DNA of 64,000 nucleotides from Polyangium sp. 6x1 (lineage in GTDB: Bacteria; Myxococcota_A; Polyangia; Polyangiales; Polyangiaceae). Location of the stretch: assembly GCF_029946515.1 (NCBI RefSeq), contig NZ_JARZHH010000003.1:186001-250000 (forward strand). The letters run 5' to 3'. Of this stretch, positions 1-9,785 are shown piece by piece. Under the pieces are notes generated by a model. That model saw only the letters and a program-made list of their open reading frames with translations, made no database searches and had not been told where the DNA came from. The position numbers and the translations under genes were made by a program. The number at the start of each line of letters is the position of its first letter. Position 1 is the first letter of the stretch.

Positions 1-2
1 CG

Positions 3-1793
3 GGGGAACATGGGTTCCGCTTCTTTCCGGCGTTTTACTGGCACCTCTTCGACACGATGCGGCGCACGCCCATCCTCGAGGACGTGCCGGTCTCCCGCGT
101 ACGAGCAGCGCGCACACGGGCGGCCCTCGAGAGATTCCATGCCTTGCGCGATATGCGCTACTGGATTGACACCTACCCCACGGAGACGACGCGCACGGTC
201 TACGAGAACCTCGTCTCGACGACCACCCAGGCCGTCATGACCGAGCGCGAGGGCGCCCCCGCGCTCGTCCCGCGCCGCGTGATGCGGTCGTTCGAGGAGA
301 TCTGGAGGAACCTCCACGCCTTGCTCGTGACCATGCAATTCACACTCGAGGACATGCAGCAATTCGAGCTCAAGCTGTTCAAGTACCTCACCTCGTCGAG
401 CGCGCGCCGAGCCAAGGAATACGAGCAGATCTCGTGGTGGGATTTCCTGGACGGCGACCGCCTGAACCCCGCGCTCCAGGCGTCGCTCGACGCCTGGCCG
501 CAGGCACTCGTGGCCATGTCGGCGCGGGAGGGGGACGCGCGGACGCAGGGCAATGTCACGGTGCAGCTCCTGCTCGACCAGCTCGCTGACACGAAATACC
601 TGGACGGGGTCCTGAACGGTCCCTCCAGCGAGGCCTGGTTCGCACACTGGCGCCATTACCTCGAAGCACAGGGCGTCAGGTTCGTCCACGGAGAGCTCCG
701 GGGCATCCGGCTCCGGGACGGCGAGATCCGGCTCGACGTACACCGCGCCGACGGAAAACGCGCGCTTTATGCCATGGGGTATTTCCTGCTCGCGCTCCCC
801 GCCCAGGAGGTGAAGCGCCTCGTCACCGAGGAGCTCGTGGAGGCGCACGAGCGCGCGCACCCTGTGGGGCCCGACGGAGGACCGCGGGACGATACGCTCC
901 GCCGGATTCGCGAGCTCTCCACCGGCGGCGTGGAGAAAGCGCACCCCGAGGGAGCCCTCCAGCACCTCAGCGGAATCCAATATTATTTTGCGGAGGACAT
1001 TCAATGGGTCCACGGCCACACCTACTTCCCGGACTCGGACTGGGGGCTCTCGTCGATCTCGCAGGCGATCTTCTGGAGGGAAAAACCTCGCCTGAACCAC
1101 GGATACCGGGGCACCCTCTCCGTGTGCATCGCGAACTGGTACAAGAAGAGCCGGAACACGGGGAAGTGCGCGTGGGAATCGTCGCGTGACGAGATCGCGC
1201 GCGAGGTCTGGCGGCAGATCGTACAGGGCCTCGAGAAGCGCAGCCACGGGCGCGCTGCGACGCGCGACGGCGAGCCGGAGCTTCTCTTCTGGCCCCCCCC
1301 CGAGCCGCTTTTTTATCACCTGGACGACGGAATCCGGTTCAAGGAAGACGGCAGCGGCGTCCTCACCAACGACGCGCCGCTCCTCATCAACCGCCCCGGT
1401 GAATGGGCGTCGCGGCCCGGGGAGGTGGGCAACTATGGGGTCTATTTCGATAGCCTCGTGTTCGCCGGGACCTACATGAAGACCCATACCCGGCTGACCA
1501 CGATGGAGGCGGCCAACGAGTCGGCGCGGCACGCGGTGAACGCGATCCTGACGCACGCCGAGCATCACCATCCCACCGGTCGTCTCGGCAATCTCTGCGC
1601 GATCTGGCCGCCCGAGGAGCGCGAGCTCGAGGATCTTCGCTTCCTGAGGGATCTCGACGAAAAGCTCGTGGAGCGGGGGCTGCCGCATTTCCTGGACATC
1701 GTCGGCGCCGAGGGGGTGGCGTCCGCGCTTTCGATCGGGGTCCCATCCGGCGGGCGAGCAGAGGAGCCGTCGCCGCGGGTCCCAGGGCGATGA
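3..1793 (+). CDS. FAD-dependent amine oxidase / hydroxysqualene-dehydroxylase-like protein (5' end outside window)
   Basis: The reading frame is open from the first complete codon at base 3, so the gene begins before the window; 596 codons are visible. The first visible residues contain GEHGFRFFPAFYWHL, matching the E-x-G-x-R-F-F-P-x-F-Y segment of FAD-dependent amine-oxidase-fold enzymes such as hydroxysqualene dehydroxylase and phytoene-desaturase relatives. The N-terminal Rossmann GxGxxG motif therefore lies upstream, out of view. Near the C-terminus, LVFAGTYMKT followed by TTMEAANESARHAVNAIL matches the second FAD-contact segment (usually LxxAGDxxxT...TMEGA). This copy has Thr-Tyr where Asp is usual. 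A roughly 80-residue tail follows. A redox role on an isoprenoid or amine substrate is inferred from the fold; the substrate cannot be read from the sequence. Confidence 0.75.
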   Translation, partial: GEHGFRFFPAFYWHLFDTMRRTPILEDVPVSRVRAARTRAALERFHALRDMRYWIDTYPTETTRTVYENLVSTTTQAVMTEREGAPALVPRRVMRSFEEIWRNLHALLVTMQFTLEDMQQFELKLFKYLTSSSARRAKEYEQISWWDFLDGDRLNPALQASLDAWPQALVAMSAREGDARTQGNVTVQLLLDQLADTKYLDGVLNGPSSEAWFAHWRHYLEAQGVRFVHGELRGIRLRDGEIRLDVHRADGKRALYAMGYFLLALPAQEVKRLVTEELVEAHERAHPVGPDGGPRDDTLRRIRELSTGGVEKAHPEGALQHLSGIQYYFAEDIQWVHGHTYFPDSDWGLSSISQAIFWREKPRLNHGYRGTLSVCIANWYKKSRNTGKCAWESSRDEIAREVWRQIVQGLEKRSHGRAATRDGEPELLFWPPPEPLFYHLDDGIRFKEDGSGVLTNDAPLLINRPGEWASRPGEVGNYGVYFDSLVFAGTYMKTHTRLTTMEAANESARHAVNAILTHAEHHHPTGRLGNLCAIWPPEERELEDLRFLRDLDEKLVERGLPHFLDIVGAEGVASALSIGVPSGGRAEEPSPRVPGR

Positions 1794-2025
1794 GCATGCA
1801 CGAAGCCGTGCCTCGGCCCAGCGCCGTTCTGCTTGCTTCGTAGGCCCGCGCGGCCTCGTGGTCGCGCCCGCCGTCGTCGAAGAGATTCCCTGGACGTCGT
1901 GGCGCTCGGGACCGGCTGCGCGGGTGTGCCGATTGCGATGGCGCCCCCCGCGCTCGATATATGGGTGCCACCCGACCCGGCCGGCCGGGCCGGCAGGCGC
2001 TGCGAAGCGGAGAAAACTTCATCCC

Positions 2026-5000
2026 ATGGTCGCGTGGACCCCTCCTGGCGTCTCGGATCGTCCGTTCAAAGGGACCCCTCGTTTTCGCCCCATCGAGCTC
2101 ATCGGGCGAGGGGGGATGGGTTCGGTCTACCGCGTCCACGACGAGGAGATGGGGCGCGACGTCGCCCTGAAGACGCTGGAATCCCTCGACTCCAATCTGC
2201 TCTACTACCTCAAAGAAGAGTTCCGCTCGCTCGCCGGCATCACGCACCCGAACCTCGTCGAGCTCTACGAGCTGGTCGCCCAGGGTGAGGATTGTTTCTT
2301 CACGATGGAGCTGCTCGACGGCGTCGATTTCATCGAGCACGTACGCGGCGTCCAGGAAAGCGATCCGCTCGTCACCGAGCCGATGAGCCGGGTGCGCCCC
2401 GTGCTCCTCGAGGACCGCGACATCCCCTTCCCGGAGGAAGTCCTCTCCGCGGACCTGACGCCCGCGGCGCTCGAGCGCCTCGCGCGGGCGCTGCCGCAGC
2501 TCGTCCACGGCCTCGCGGCGCTCCACGCCGGCGGCAAGATTCACCGCGACATCAAGCCCTCGAACGTCGTGGTGACCCGCGAGGGCCGCGTGGTCATCCT
2601 CGATTTCGGTCTGACCATCCCCTACCGAAAGCAGAGCCAATGGTCGCCTGACAAAGAGATTGTCGGGACAATTCCCTACATGGCGCCGGAGCAGATGCGC
2701 GGCGGGAGGCTCTCGCCTGCGGCCGATTGGTACAGCGTCGGCGTGATGCTCTATCAGGTGCTCACCGGGGTCCTGCCCTTCACCGGCTCGGTGGCGGACG
2801 TGCTCCGGCACAAACAGCACGCGAACGCGCGGCCGCCGCGGGAGCTCGCGCCCGCTACGCCTCCCGCGCTCGATGCGCTGGTGATGGCCCTGCTCCATCC
2901 CGATCCCGCGCGTCGCGCCGGAGGCCATACGATCCTCGAGGCCCTCGGCAGCGCGAGCGAGCCCTCCGAGGTCACCCTCCCGGCAAAGGAGGCCCCTTTC
3001 GTCGGCCGTGCGGAGGAGCTCGCGGCGCTGCACGCTGCCTTCGAGGACGTGAAGAGCGGACAAGCCGTGCTCGTGCGCGTGGAGGGCGCCTCGGGAATGG
3101 GAAAAACCGAGCTCGTGCAGCGATTCCTCTCCTCCCTCGAAGCCGAGCTCGACCTGGTCGCGTTCCGGGGCCGCTGCCACCCGCAGGAGTCCGTTCCCTA
3201 CAAGGCATTCGATTCGCTCGTCGACGAGCTGAGTCGGTATCTCGTTGGGCTCCATCCCTACCACATCGACGTGATTGCACCGGCGCACGGGGCCGCGCTG
3301 ATGCGGCTCTTTCCGGTGCTCGGGAGGGTCCCGGCGCTCGCCACCTCGCGCGGGCACACGGCGCTCGCTCAGGATCCCCAGGAGCTCCGGCACCGCGGCT
3401 TCGAGGCAATGCGCGAGCTCGCCGCGAACCTCGCGCTGCTCCGGCTCCTCGTGTTCTGGATCGATGATCTGCAATGGGGCGACGCCGACAGCGCCCTGCT
3501 CCTGCGCGAGCTCTTGCGCCCCGAGGACGCCCCGCCGATGCTCGTGATCCTTTCGTATCGTAGCGAGGATGTCGAGCGCAGCCCGATCCTGGAGGCGGTC
3601 GCCTCCATGGCCCGTGAGCTGCCCAAGGGCGCCGCGCGGTCGATCGTCCTCGCGCCGCTCGACGAGGCGCGCTCGCGTGAGCTTTTGTCGATGCTGCTCG
3701 CCTCGGAAGGGGCCGCGTTCGAACCGTTCGCCGCGCGCATGGTGGCAGAGTCGGCCGGCTCCCCCTTCTTCATCGGGGAGCTCGCCCGTCATCTCCGCGC
3801 CGCGCCCGGCGCTGCGCTCGATCTGCGCCTTTCCCGGGTCATCCAGGCCAGGGTCGAGCATCTCACCGGGCGCGAGCGCTGCCTGCTCGATATCGTCTCG
3901 GTCGCGGGCGGGCCCATCGATCGTGGTGTCGCCTTGCGAGCGTCGGGGCTCGGGGAGACGGGCCGCCCGGATGTCGCCCGCCTCGGCCAGCTCTCGCTCC
4001 TGCGATTCACCGAGCTCAATGGCCAGCTGGCGGTCGAGACGTACCACGATCGGATTCGCGAGGCGCTCGTCGCCGACCTCCCCGCCGAGGAACTCCGCAC
4101 CTGTCACCGCCGATTGGCCGAGGCACTCCTCTCCTTGCCCTCGCCCGATCCGGAGGCGCTCGTCGAGCATTACCTCGGCGCCGGCGACACGCGCGAGGCC
4201 AGCCATTATGCGCTGCTGGCGGCCGACCGCGCCGCCGCGTCGCTCGCCTTCGATCGTGCTGCGGCGCTGTATCGCGAGGCGCTGACGCTGGACAACCAGG
4301 GCGAGGAGCGCTGGAAGCTCCAACGAAAGCTCGGCGAGACGCTGACCAACGCGGGGCGCGGTGGGGAGGCGGCAGAGGCCTTCATGGCCGCAGCGGCCGC
4401 GCGCGCGGCACAGGCGCACGACGACATGCAGATCCTCACGCTGGAGCGCTGCGCGGCGGAGCAATACCTGCACAGCGGGCGCATCGACGAGGGAATGCGC
4501 CTTCTTCGCTCGGTCCTCGTGCGCGTCGGTGTGCGCATGCCCGACAGCTCGCGACGGGCGTTCTGGTCGGCGCTCTTCTTACGCCAGTGGTTCCTCGTGC
4601 ACGGCGTCCACGTCAAGCGGCGCAGCCCCGATCAGGTCTCCGCGCAGGCGCTCGCGCGCCTCGATACCCTTTGGGGTGTATCGACGAGCCTGTCCCTGAT
4701 CAATTTCGCGACCGCCGACGCGCTCGGCGTCAAGCAGCTCAGCGCCGCGCTCCAGCTTGGCGAGCGCTCCCGGGTGGCGCGGGCGCTCGGCTACGAGGCG
4801 TCGGTGGAGGCGTGCTTTCGGTGGCCGCTGCTCCGCCGCCATAGCGAGCGTCTGCTTCGCCTCTCCGAAGAGCTGGCCCGCGAGACCGGTGACCCCTACG
4901 ACCGCGCCTGGGCGCTCGCGTCCCGCGCCGCGTGCTCGTGGCTTTCCGCGTCGTGGGCGGAGTCGGTGCGCTTCTGTGACGAGGCGGCGGCCCTTTTACG

Positions 5001-5811
5001 AGAGCGTTGCCAGGGCATCGCCTGGGAGCTCGCGATGCTCGACGCATTCGCGCTCTCCGCGCTCGCGCAGCTCGGCCGGGTGCGGGAGCTCGGCGAGCGG
5101 CTCGCTCGTTCGATGCGCGACGCGGAGCGGCGGGGCGATCTCTTCGCGATGAACAGCTGCCGGCTCGGCCAGCCGTGTTTGTCCTGGCTCGCCGCGGATC
5201 GCGCCACGGAGTACGGCGCGTCGCTACGGTCGGGGTCCGTCGAGCAGGAGTGGCAGATCAATCCGACGCAGCAATATCATCGGGTGATCAGCGTCGTGCA
5301 GACATGCCTCTACATGGGCGACGCCGAGTGCGCATGGGCGTACATCGAGGCTGCGTGGCCGCACGTTCGAGGAGCCAACCTGCTCTGGGTCGAGTGCATT
5401 TGCGTCGAGCTCTGCCACCTCCGGGCGCGCGCTGCCATTGCAGCGGCTGCGCGCGGCCCGGTCCACGAACCCCGCTCGCGCGCGGCGCGGCTCGTCCGCA
5501 CGGCCCTTACCGAGGCCCGCCGCATCGAGCGCGCCGCGCTGCCGCATGCGGCGCCGCTCGCCGCGCTGATCCGGGCCGCTGTGGCGCGGCTCGAGGGGGA
5601 TCGGGACCGCGCCGCGCGCGCTCTCACCGCGGCCATGGAGGGCTTTGCTCGGACGGAAATGGCGCTTTATCGGGAAGCCGCGCGCGCGCGCCTGGGCGCG
5701 CTCCGAGGCGGCGCCGAGGGCCTCGCGCTCGTCGAGGAGAGCCGGCGCTGGATGGCCGCGGAGGGCATCCGTGACCCGGCGGCCATGATCGCGATGCTCG
5801 CCCCGGGGTGA
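2026..5811 (+). CDS. Ser/Thr protein kinase fused to AAA-type ATPase and TPR-like region
   Basis: A 1261-aa cytoplasmic signalling protein. The start is set at the ATG at 2026, about 25 residues before the kinase glycine loop; an upstream GTG at 1858 is in frame, but the residues between look non-coding. Kinase domain: glycine loop IGRGGMGSVY (about aa 26-35), VALK lysine (K49), HRDIKPSN catalytic loop (D175), DFG (193-195) and APE (220-222), so all active-site residues are present. An ATPase domain follows: VGR motif at 326-328, Walker A GASGMGKT (354-361), Walker B ending in DD (480-481). The last roughly 600 residues are Ala/Leu/Arg-rich helices of TPR type. This kinase-ATPase-TPR layout is common in myxobacteria. 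The phosphorylation target and input signal are unknown. Confidence 0.92.
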   Translation: MVAWTPPGVSDRPFKGTPRFRPIELIGRGGMGSVYRVHDEEMGRDVALKTLESLDSNLLYYLKEEFRSLAGITHPNLVELYELVAQGEDCFFTMELLDGVDFIEHVRGVQESDPLVTEPMSRVRPVLLEDRDIPFPEEVLSADLTPAALERLARALPQLVHGLAALHAGGKIHRDIKPSNVVVTREGRVVILDFGLTIPYRKQSQWSPDKEIVGTIPYMAPEQMRGGRLSPAADWYSVGVMLYQVLTGVLPFTGSVADVLRHKQHANARPPRELAPATPPALDALVMALLHPDPARRAGGHTILEALGSASEPSEVTLPAKEAPFVGRAEELAALHAAFEDVKSGQAVLVRVEGASGMGKTELVQRFLSSLEAELDLVAFRGRCHPQESVPYKAFDSLVDELSRYLVGLHPYHIDVIAPAHGAALMRLFPVLGRVPALATSRGHTALAQDPQELRHRGFEAMRELAANLALLRLLVFWIDDLQWGDADSALLLRELLRPEDAPPMLVILSYRSEDVERSPILEAVASMARELPKGAARSIVLAPLDEARSRELLSMLLASEGAAFEPFAARMVAESAGSPFFIGELARHLRAAPGAALDLRLSRVIQARVEHLTGRERCLLDIVSVAGGPIDRGVALRASGLGETGRPDVARLGQLSLLRFTELNGQLAVETYHDRIREALVADLPAEELRTCHRRLAEALLSLPSPDPEALVEHYLGAGDTREASHYALLAADRAAASLAFDRAAALYREALTLDNQGEERWKLQRKLGETLTNAGRGGEAAEAFMAAAAARAAQAHDDMQILTLERCAAEQYLHSGRIDEGMRLLRSVLVRVGVRMPDSSRRAFWSALFLRQWFLVHGVHVKRRSPDQVSAQALARLDTLWGVSTSLSLINFATADALGVKQLSAALQLGERSRVARALGYEASVEACFRWPLLRRHSERLLRLSEELARETGDPYDRAWALASRAACSWLSASWAESVRFCDEAAALLRERCQGIAWELAMLDAFALSALAQLGRVRELGERLARSMRDAERRGDLFAMNSCRLGQPCLSWLAADRATEYGASLRSGSVEQEWQINPTQQYHRVISVVQTCLYMGDAECAWAYIEAAWPHVRGANLLWVECICVELCHLRARAAIAAAARGPVHEPRSRAARLVRTALTEARRIERAALPHAAPLAALIRAAVARLEGDRDRAARALTAAMEGFARTEMALYREAARARLGALRGGAEGLALVEESRRWMAAEGIRDPAAMIAMLAPG

Positions 5812-5820
5812 GCCTTTTCG

Positions 5821-6288
5821 TTACGGCGACGACAACCCACATTCGCAGCATGCGAGGTCATAGTCCTCGTAATTGGGGGTGCACTCCCCGGCAGGGGGCC
5901 CCCCCGAGGACGCGACTTGGGCTGCCGTCGAGATCTCCAGGCTCGGCAGAACCACCTGCCCTTCCTGAATAAGTTTGATATCGAGGTTCGCCTGCGCTCC
6001 GAGCGCAGGCTGGGCATTCTTGTCTCGTAAAATCCTCGTCTGCATGCGTTGCTGGAACTGGGCCCCGTCGCACAGCGGGAGCTCCGCGCAGCTCGCCCTC
6101 TTCTGTGCCTGCGCTGGGCTCTCGAATTTGTCGAACTGCGGCGCCGGTTCTTCCAGGTCCGTTCCCTGTGTCTCGACGATCTCGTCCTCCCCGCTCATTT
6201 CCTGCACGCATCCTGCCGCCACGAAAGACAGAACGAGACAAACCGCTCCGCCGCCACGCGCGTACCGCCCGATTCTTTTCTGCTTCAT
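5821..6288 (-). CDS. Small lipoprotein, hypothetical
   Basis: A 155-aa protein. The start at 6288 is supported by a purine-rich AAAGGGGGG stretch about 10 bases upstream and by an immediate signal peptide: a basic start (MKQKRIGRYAR), a hydrophobic stretch and a lipobox ending VAAGC. It should be exported and lipidated. The mature part is acidic and Gln-rich. It ends with a CCECG cluster, plus isolated cysteines in ASCAELPLCDG, which suggests disulfides or metal contact. No family is recognised. Its stop lies 9 bases from the stop of the convergent kinase gene. Confidence 0.75.
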   Translation of the reverse strand: MKQKRIGRYARGGGAVCLVLSFVAAGCVQEMSGEDEIVETQGTDLEEPAPQFDKFESPAQAQKRASCAELPLCDGAQFQQRMQTRILRDKNAQPALGAQANLDIKLIQEGQVVLPSLEISTAAQVASSGGPPAGECTPNYEDYDLACCECGLSSP

Positions 6289-6708
6289 TGCCTGGTCCCC
6301 CCCTTTCGGCGCTCTCGCCACGATGCGCTGATCCGTCCGAGACATCGCCGACCAGGGAGGTCGCAAGCGCTATGCCTGGCTTCGTCGGCTTGGTATGCGC
6401 AGGGAATCGAGGTGCTCGCGGTCACCCGCGAGGCGTTGACGAGCGTATCGCGCGCACCTGCAAAAAATCACCCATTTCTTCGGTTGGCACTTCTTCTCCA
6501 CCTTTCGGGCTGCCGGCTTTCCTTTGCTGCATCGCATCCGGTCCCCTCGTGGCATTCGCTCACGGAGCGCCGAGCGGGACGGCGAGCACCTGCGATGGGC
6601 GGGGGGACTCGCCGGGCTTCGGGCGGCCCTGGTCGTCGCGAGGACAGCTCCGATGCTTCGCGAGGCGAGGTGGTTCTTCGGATCGAGCCCCGTCGCGATC
6701 CTGCGTGG
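6289..6708. other. Intergenic stretch without a recognisable gene
   Basis: About 420 bases between the lipoprotein start and the end of the lipase maturation factor gene, both read leftward. Short open frames exist on both strands, but their codon use and composition do not resemble a gene. It presumably carries the lipoprotein promoter; no clear promoter or terminator could be picked out. Confidence 0.5.
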
Positions 6709-8343
6709 TCAGGCTGCAGCGGCTTCGTCTTTCGCGAGCGATATCGGCGGGAAATAGAGTCCCAGCCTCTCCCGTTCCCACCACATGCCCGTGCGGCGTC
6801 GCGTCGCGACGTCGGTCATCCGGTATTCGTAAAGGACGGCGCGCACGTAGCGCGGGGGTCGATCCGGGAACGGACAGCGCTGGAGCAGCGCCAGCACCTC
6901 GGGTGATCCCGCGAGCAGACGGGCCAAGAACCCGACGAACCAGCGTGGCGGCGGCTCGAGCGCGGCGAACCACATTTGCCAATCGAGGCGTGGTTGATGC
7001 GGCGCGACCCAGGGCGGGGGCCGGCGCGGATCCGTGGGCTTGTACCGGAACTCGTATTCGAGCCAGCGGCCTCCGTCGTCGGACCCCTCGATCACGATCT
7101 CGGGCCTTCGCACCGTCATGACGCTGAAGAGACCGTACGCATTGACCGAGCGCAGCGGCAGGAGCGAGTCGAGGAGGCGCGAGAGAAAGCGTGGTGCGTT
7201 GCGATGGCCGTACCGGTCGAGGTGCGCGCCGAGGGAGAGCGCGAAGAGGAGGCTCGCCGCCGCTCCCATCGCGAAGCGCCGGACGCCCCGCATCGGCCGC
7301 GCGGGCCCCGTGGCGCGAAAGAGGGTTTTTCCGAGCAGCGGCTCGTCGTCGAGGAGCCATACCCCGAGCACGACCGTCAGCAAATTGAAGAATCCATAGT
7401 TCCCCGTGGCCGCGATGCCCGCCTGCAATCCGGAGAGCGGCCAGAAGGCGAGCCGCCGGAGGCGCCGGGGCGCGAACGCCAGAAAGGGAAGGACGTACTC
7501 GCAAAAGAGCGCGAGCGTGGTCGACAGCCGCTGAACGGGGCGGGGGAGCAGATGCGCGTACCACCCGATCGGCGTCGGGAGCGGCTGCGTCTCGTAATGG
7601 TAGCCGAGCGCGGTGCGGTCCTTCCACGTGGTGTCGCCGGACTGGAGCTTCGCGAGGCCCGATTCGTAGTAGAGCCGGAAGGCGTGCCAGCGCAGGAGCA
7701 GCACCACTTGCCACGGAGGGTCCTCCCGGCCGAAGCCCGGACGGAGGCCACGCGGCGCGACCAGAAGCCCGTGCAGGCTGCTCTCGAGGAGGAGCGCGTC
7801 CCATTGATACGAGAGGAAGGTGCCGCCGGCCGAGACGAACGAGAGATAGAGCGCCCAGAGCAGCGAGAGCACGGGCCGAGGAGCGACATTGAGGACGAGC
7901 AGCGCCGCGAGGAGCTGGCCTGCGCGGCAGGCTCGAACGAGCGTGGCGTCGGACGCGTCGACCCAGAAGATCGACGGCATGGCCCGATAGCCCCTCGGTC
8001 CGAGGACGTATTGGGCGCGCTCGAGCCGGTCTCGCATGGGGAGGATGCCACGGCGGCCATAAAGACCGAGCACCTGCGAACCGAGCGAGGTGAACGCGAG
8101 ATAATGGACCACGCCGAGCGCGCGCAGAAACAGCCATCGAACGACGCGGCTCCGGGGCGGCGAGGCGGAGGGACCGAAGGGCCATCGGTCCCCGAGAGCG
8201 GCGAGGCCGCGGCGGCGCGCAAACCGCCGGTGGACCCATGCAGCGACCGAACGGACGATGGGCAAGCGCGCGAGCCACCCGAGCGGCGCAAGGGCGGGCG
8301 CTCGACCGAGACCCTCGTGGATGAGCACGGGCCTTCGCGACAT
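6709..8343 (-). CDS. Lipase maturation factor family membrane protein
   Basis: A 544-aa polytopic membrane protein. Family signatures are SLGSQVLGLYGRRGILP after the first membrane segment, FLSYQWDALLLE and ALGYHYETQPLPTP (the GYHYETQPLPTP block is near-invariant in LMF1-type proteins), followed by further hydrophobic segments and a soluble C-terminal domain. Animal LMF1 helps secreted lipases fold; in bacteria the role is inferred to be an accessory for exported enzymes. Many bacterial members begin with a DCC1/DUF393 thiol-oxidoreductase domain. Here only its first strand (RRPVLIHEG) and C-terminal helices (roughly aa 12-48) appear to remain, and no CxxC is present. The gene is convergent with nothing obvious and downstream of no clear operon partner. 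Confidence 0.85.
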   Translation of the reverse strand: MSRRPVLIHEGLGRAPALAPLGWLARLPIVRSVAAWVHRRFARRRGLAALGDRWPFGPSASPPRSRVVRWLFLRALGVVHYLAFTSLGSQVLGLYGRRGILPMRDRLERAQYVLGPRGYRAMPSIFWVDASDATLVRACRAGQLLAALLVLNVAPRPVLSLLWALYLSFVSAGGTFLSYQWDALLLESSLHGLLVAPRGLRPGFGREDPPWQVVLLLRWHAFRLYYESGLAKLQSGDTTWKDRTALGYHYETQPLPTPIGWYAHLLPRPVQRLSTTLALFCEYVLPFLAFAPRRLRRLAFWPLSGLQAGIAATGNYGFFNLLTVVLGVWLLDDEPLLGKTLFRATGPARPMRGVRRFAMGAAASLLFALSLGAHLDRYGHRNAPRFLSRLLDSLLPLRSVNAYGLFSVMTVRRPEIVIEGSDDGGRWLEYEFRYKPTDPRRPPPWVAPHQPRLDWQMWFAALEPPPRWFVGFLARLLAGSPEVLALLQRCPFPDRPPRYVRAVLYEYRMTDVATRRRTGMWWERERLGLYFPPISLAKDEAAAA

Positions 8344-8437
8344 GCCGAAACCCCGAAGCGGAACCTACGGCCCGCCATTCCATCCCGCGAGGGGCGTCCG
8401 CGTGCGCGGAGCCTCGAACATCGGGGGAGCTCAGCGT

Positions 8438-9647
8438 CTAGCCGGACGCGCCCGTGCCGTCGCGGAACAGGGCGAACCCGCAACCACCCGCCCCATTAAA
8501 GTCGCGGACGGAGACCGGCGTCTTGCCACGGCGTGGCCGTCCACAAGACGATCCCCCCGTCGAACACATCGGCGCCGATGAGGTCCCTGCCTTCGTCGTC
8601 GAGCGTCGTGATCGTCTCGACCTCGTCTCGCTCGGGGCTCCAGCGCTGCACCTGGTTGCCACGCGTGACGATGAGGCCGGGCGAGGCCTGAAGGAAGCGC
8701 ATCGCGACGATCGGAGCGTCGACCCCGGCGAGCGTGCGCTTCTCGCCGTTCTTGCGCCATACCGCGCGGTCGCGGCTGCCCCACGCGAGCGCCGTGCCGT
8801 CGCGCGAGAACCAGATCGAGTGCACGTTCTCCTCGGTCGGGCCGGCCAGCGTGACCGGTCCCGCGCCTTCGATCACATAAAGCCCGCGGCCGGGCGTGAA
8901 GGCGACGGTGCGTCCGTCGGGCGACATCTCGGCGTTCTGCACGATGCCTCCCTCCACACGCCCGATCTTCTCGGGCTCCGCGCCCGGGCGCTCGATGGCG
9001 TAGATGTCGCCCCGGTGGAAATAGACGATCCGGTTGCCCGCCTTGGCGACGGTGAACCGGGACAAACCCCACGTCACCTGCGCGAGGCGCTGCGGGGCGC
9101 CGCTCCAGGGGAGCAGCGTGAGGCACGAGTCGCCCCCGAGCTGCTCGCTGTGCAGGACGACGAGCCCATCCGCGCAGAACTCGATCCAGGAAGGGTTTGG
9201 GAGCTCGGCCCAGGTGCTCGCCTCGAAGCTTTGCAGGTCGACGCGCGTGATGATCGGCAAGCCCTGCACCCAGCGCCCCGCGGCGAGAACCTTGCCGTCC
9301 GGCGAGATGCGTATGTCTTGCTCGCCCACGTGCGCGATCGTCGCAACGCGGCCGTCGCGCCGGACGAGCTCGAGCGCCTGCGTGTCGGGCCTCGTGTACG
9401 CGAGGATGCGCGCGTCGGGCGAGACCTGGAAGCGCCGCTGCGAGGGCAACGAGTCGACCCAGCGATCGTCGCGCAGCCGGACGATCTCCCGGTCCGGCGC
9501 GTCCATTCTTCGGAGCACCAACGATTCGTCGCGCACCCGGCGCGGCACGGGGATCCCTCAGGCGTAGCCAGAACGGGGGCGGGCGGTCAGGGCGGTGGCG
9601 GCGAAGGGCAGGGCGGCGAGCGAGTGCAGGAAGGCGCGGCGTTGCAT
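8438..9647 (-). pseudogene. Broken secreted beta-propeller (WD40/TolB-like) protein gene
   Basis: A signal peptide frame starts at 9647 (MQRRAFLHSLAALPFAATAL). It runs into an in-frame TGA at 9560-9558 and then continues in the same frame as a 350-codon propeller with repeated blades carrying SPDGKV, SPDGRTVAF and SRDGTALAW motifs. The frame closes at a TAA at 8498-8496. A neighbouring frame with better GC-rich third positions continues to a TAG at 8440-8438, which suggests a second lesion near 8530. If the TGA is real, the propeller could only be made from an internal GTG at 9548 and would not be exported. Sequencing error or stop-codon readthrough are the alternatives. The intact protein would be a periplasmic or secreted propeller of unknown ligand. 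Confidence 0.65.
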
Positions 9648-9785
9648 GCGAAGACCTTGGACGCGCGAACGGAGGAAAGGTTCAGGGGGAGTGCACGAAA
9701 TACCGCAGGACGCCTTGCTGCTGGGAATTGATGGGCCGCGGCGAGCTGTGATACGTCCTCGGACGGATTCCATCGGAGGTATACC

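Noticed and set aside
1387-4473. Long minus-strand open frame over the kinase and oxidoreductase genes
   Set aside because: Antisense shadow in GC-rich DNA; the sense strand has well-defined kinase, ATPase and FAD motifs.
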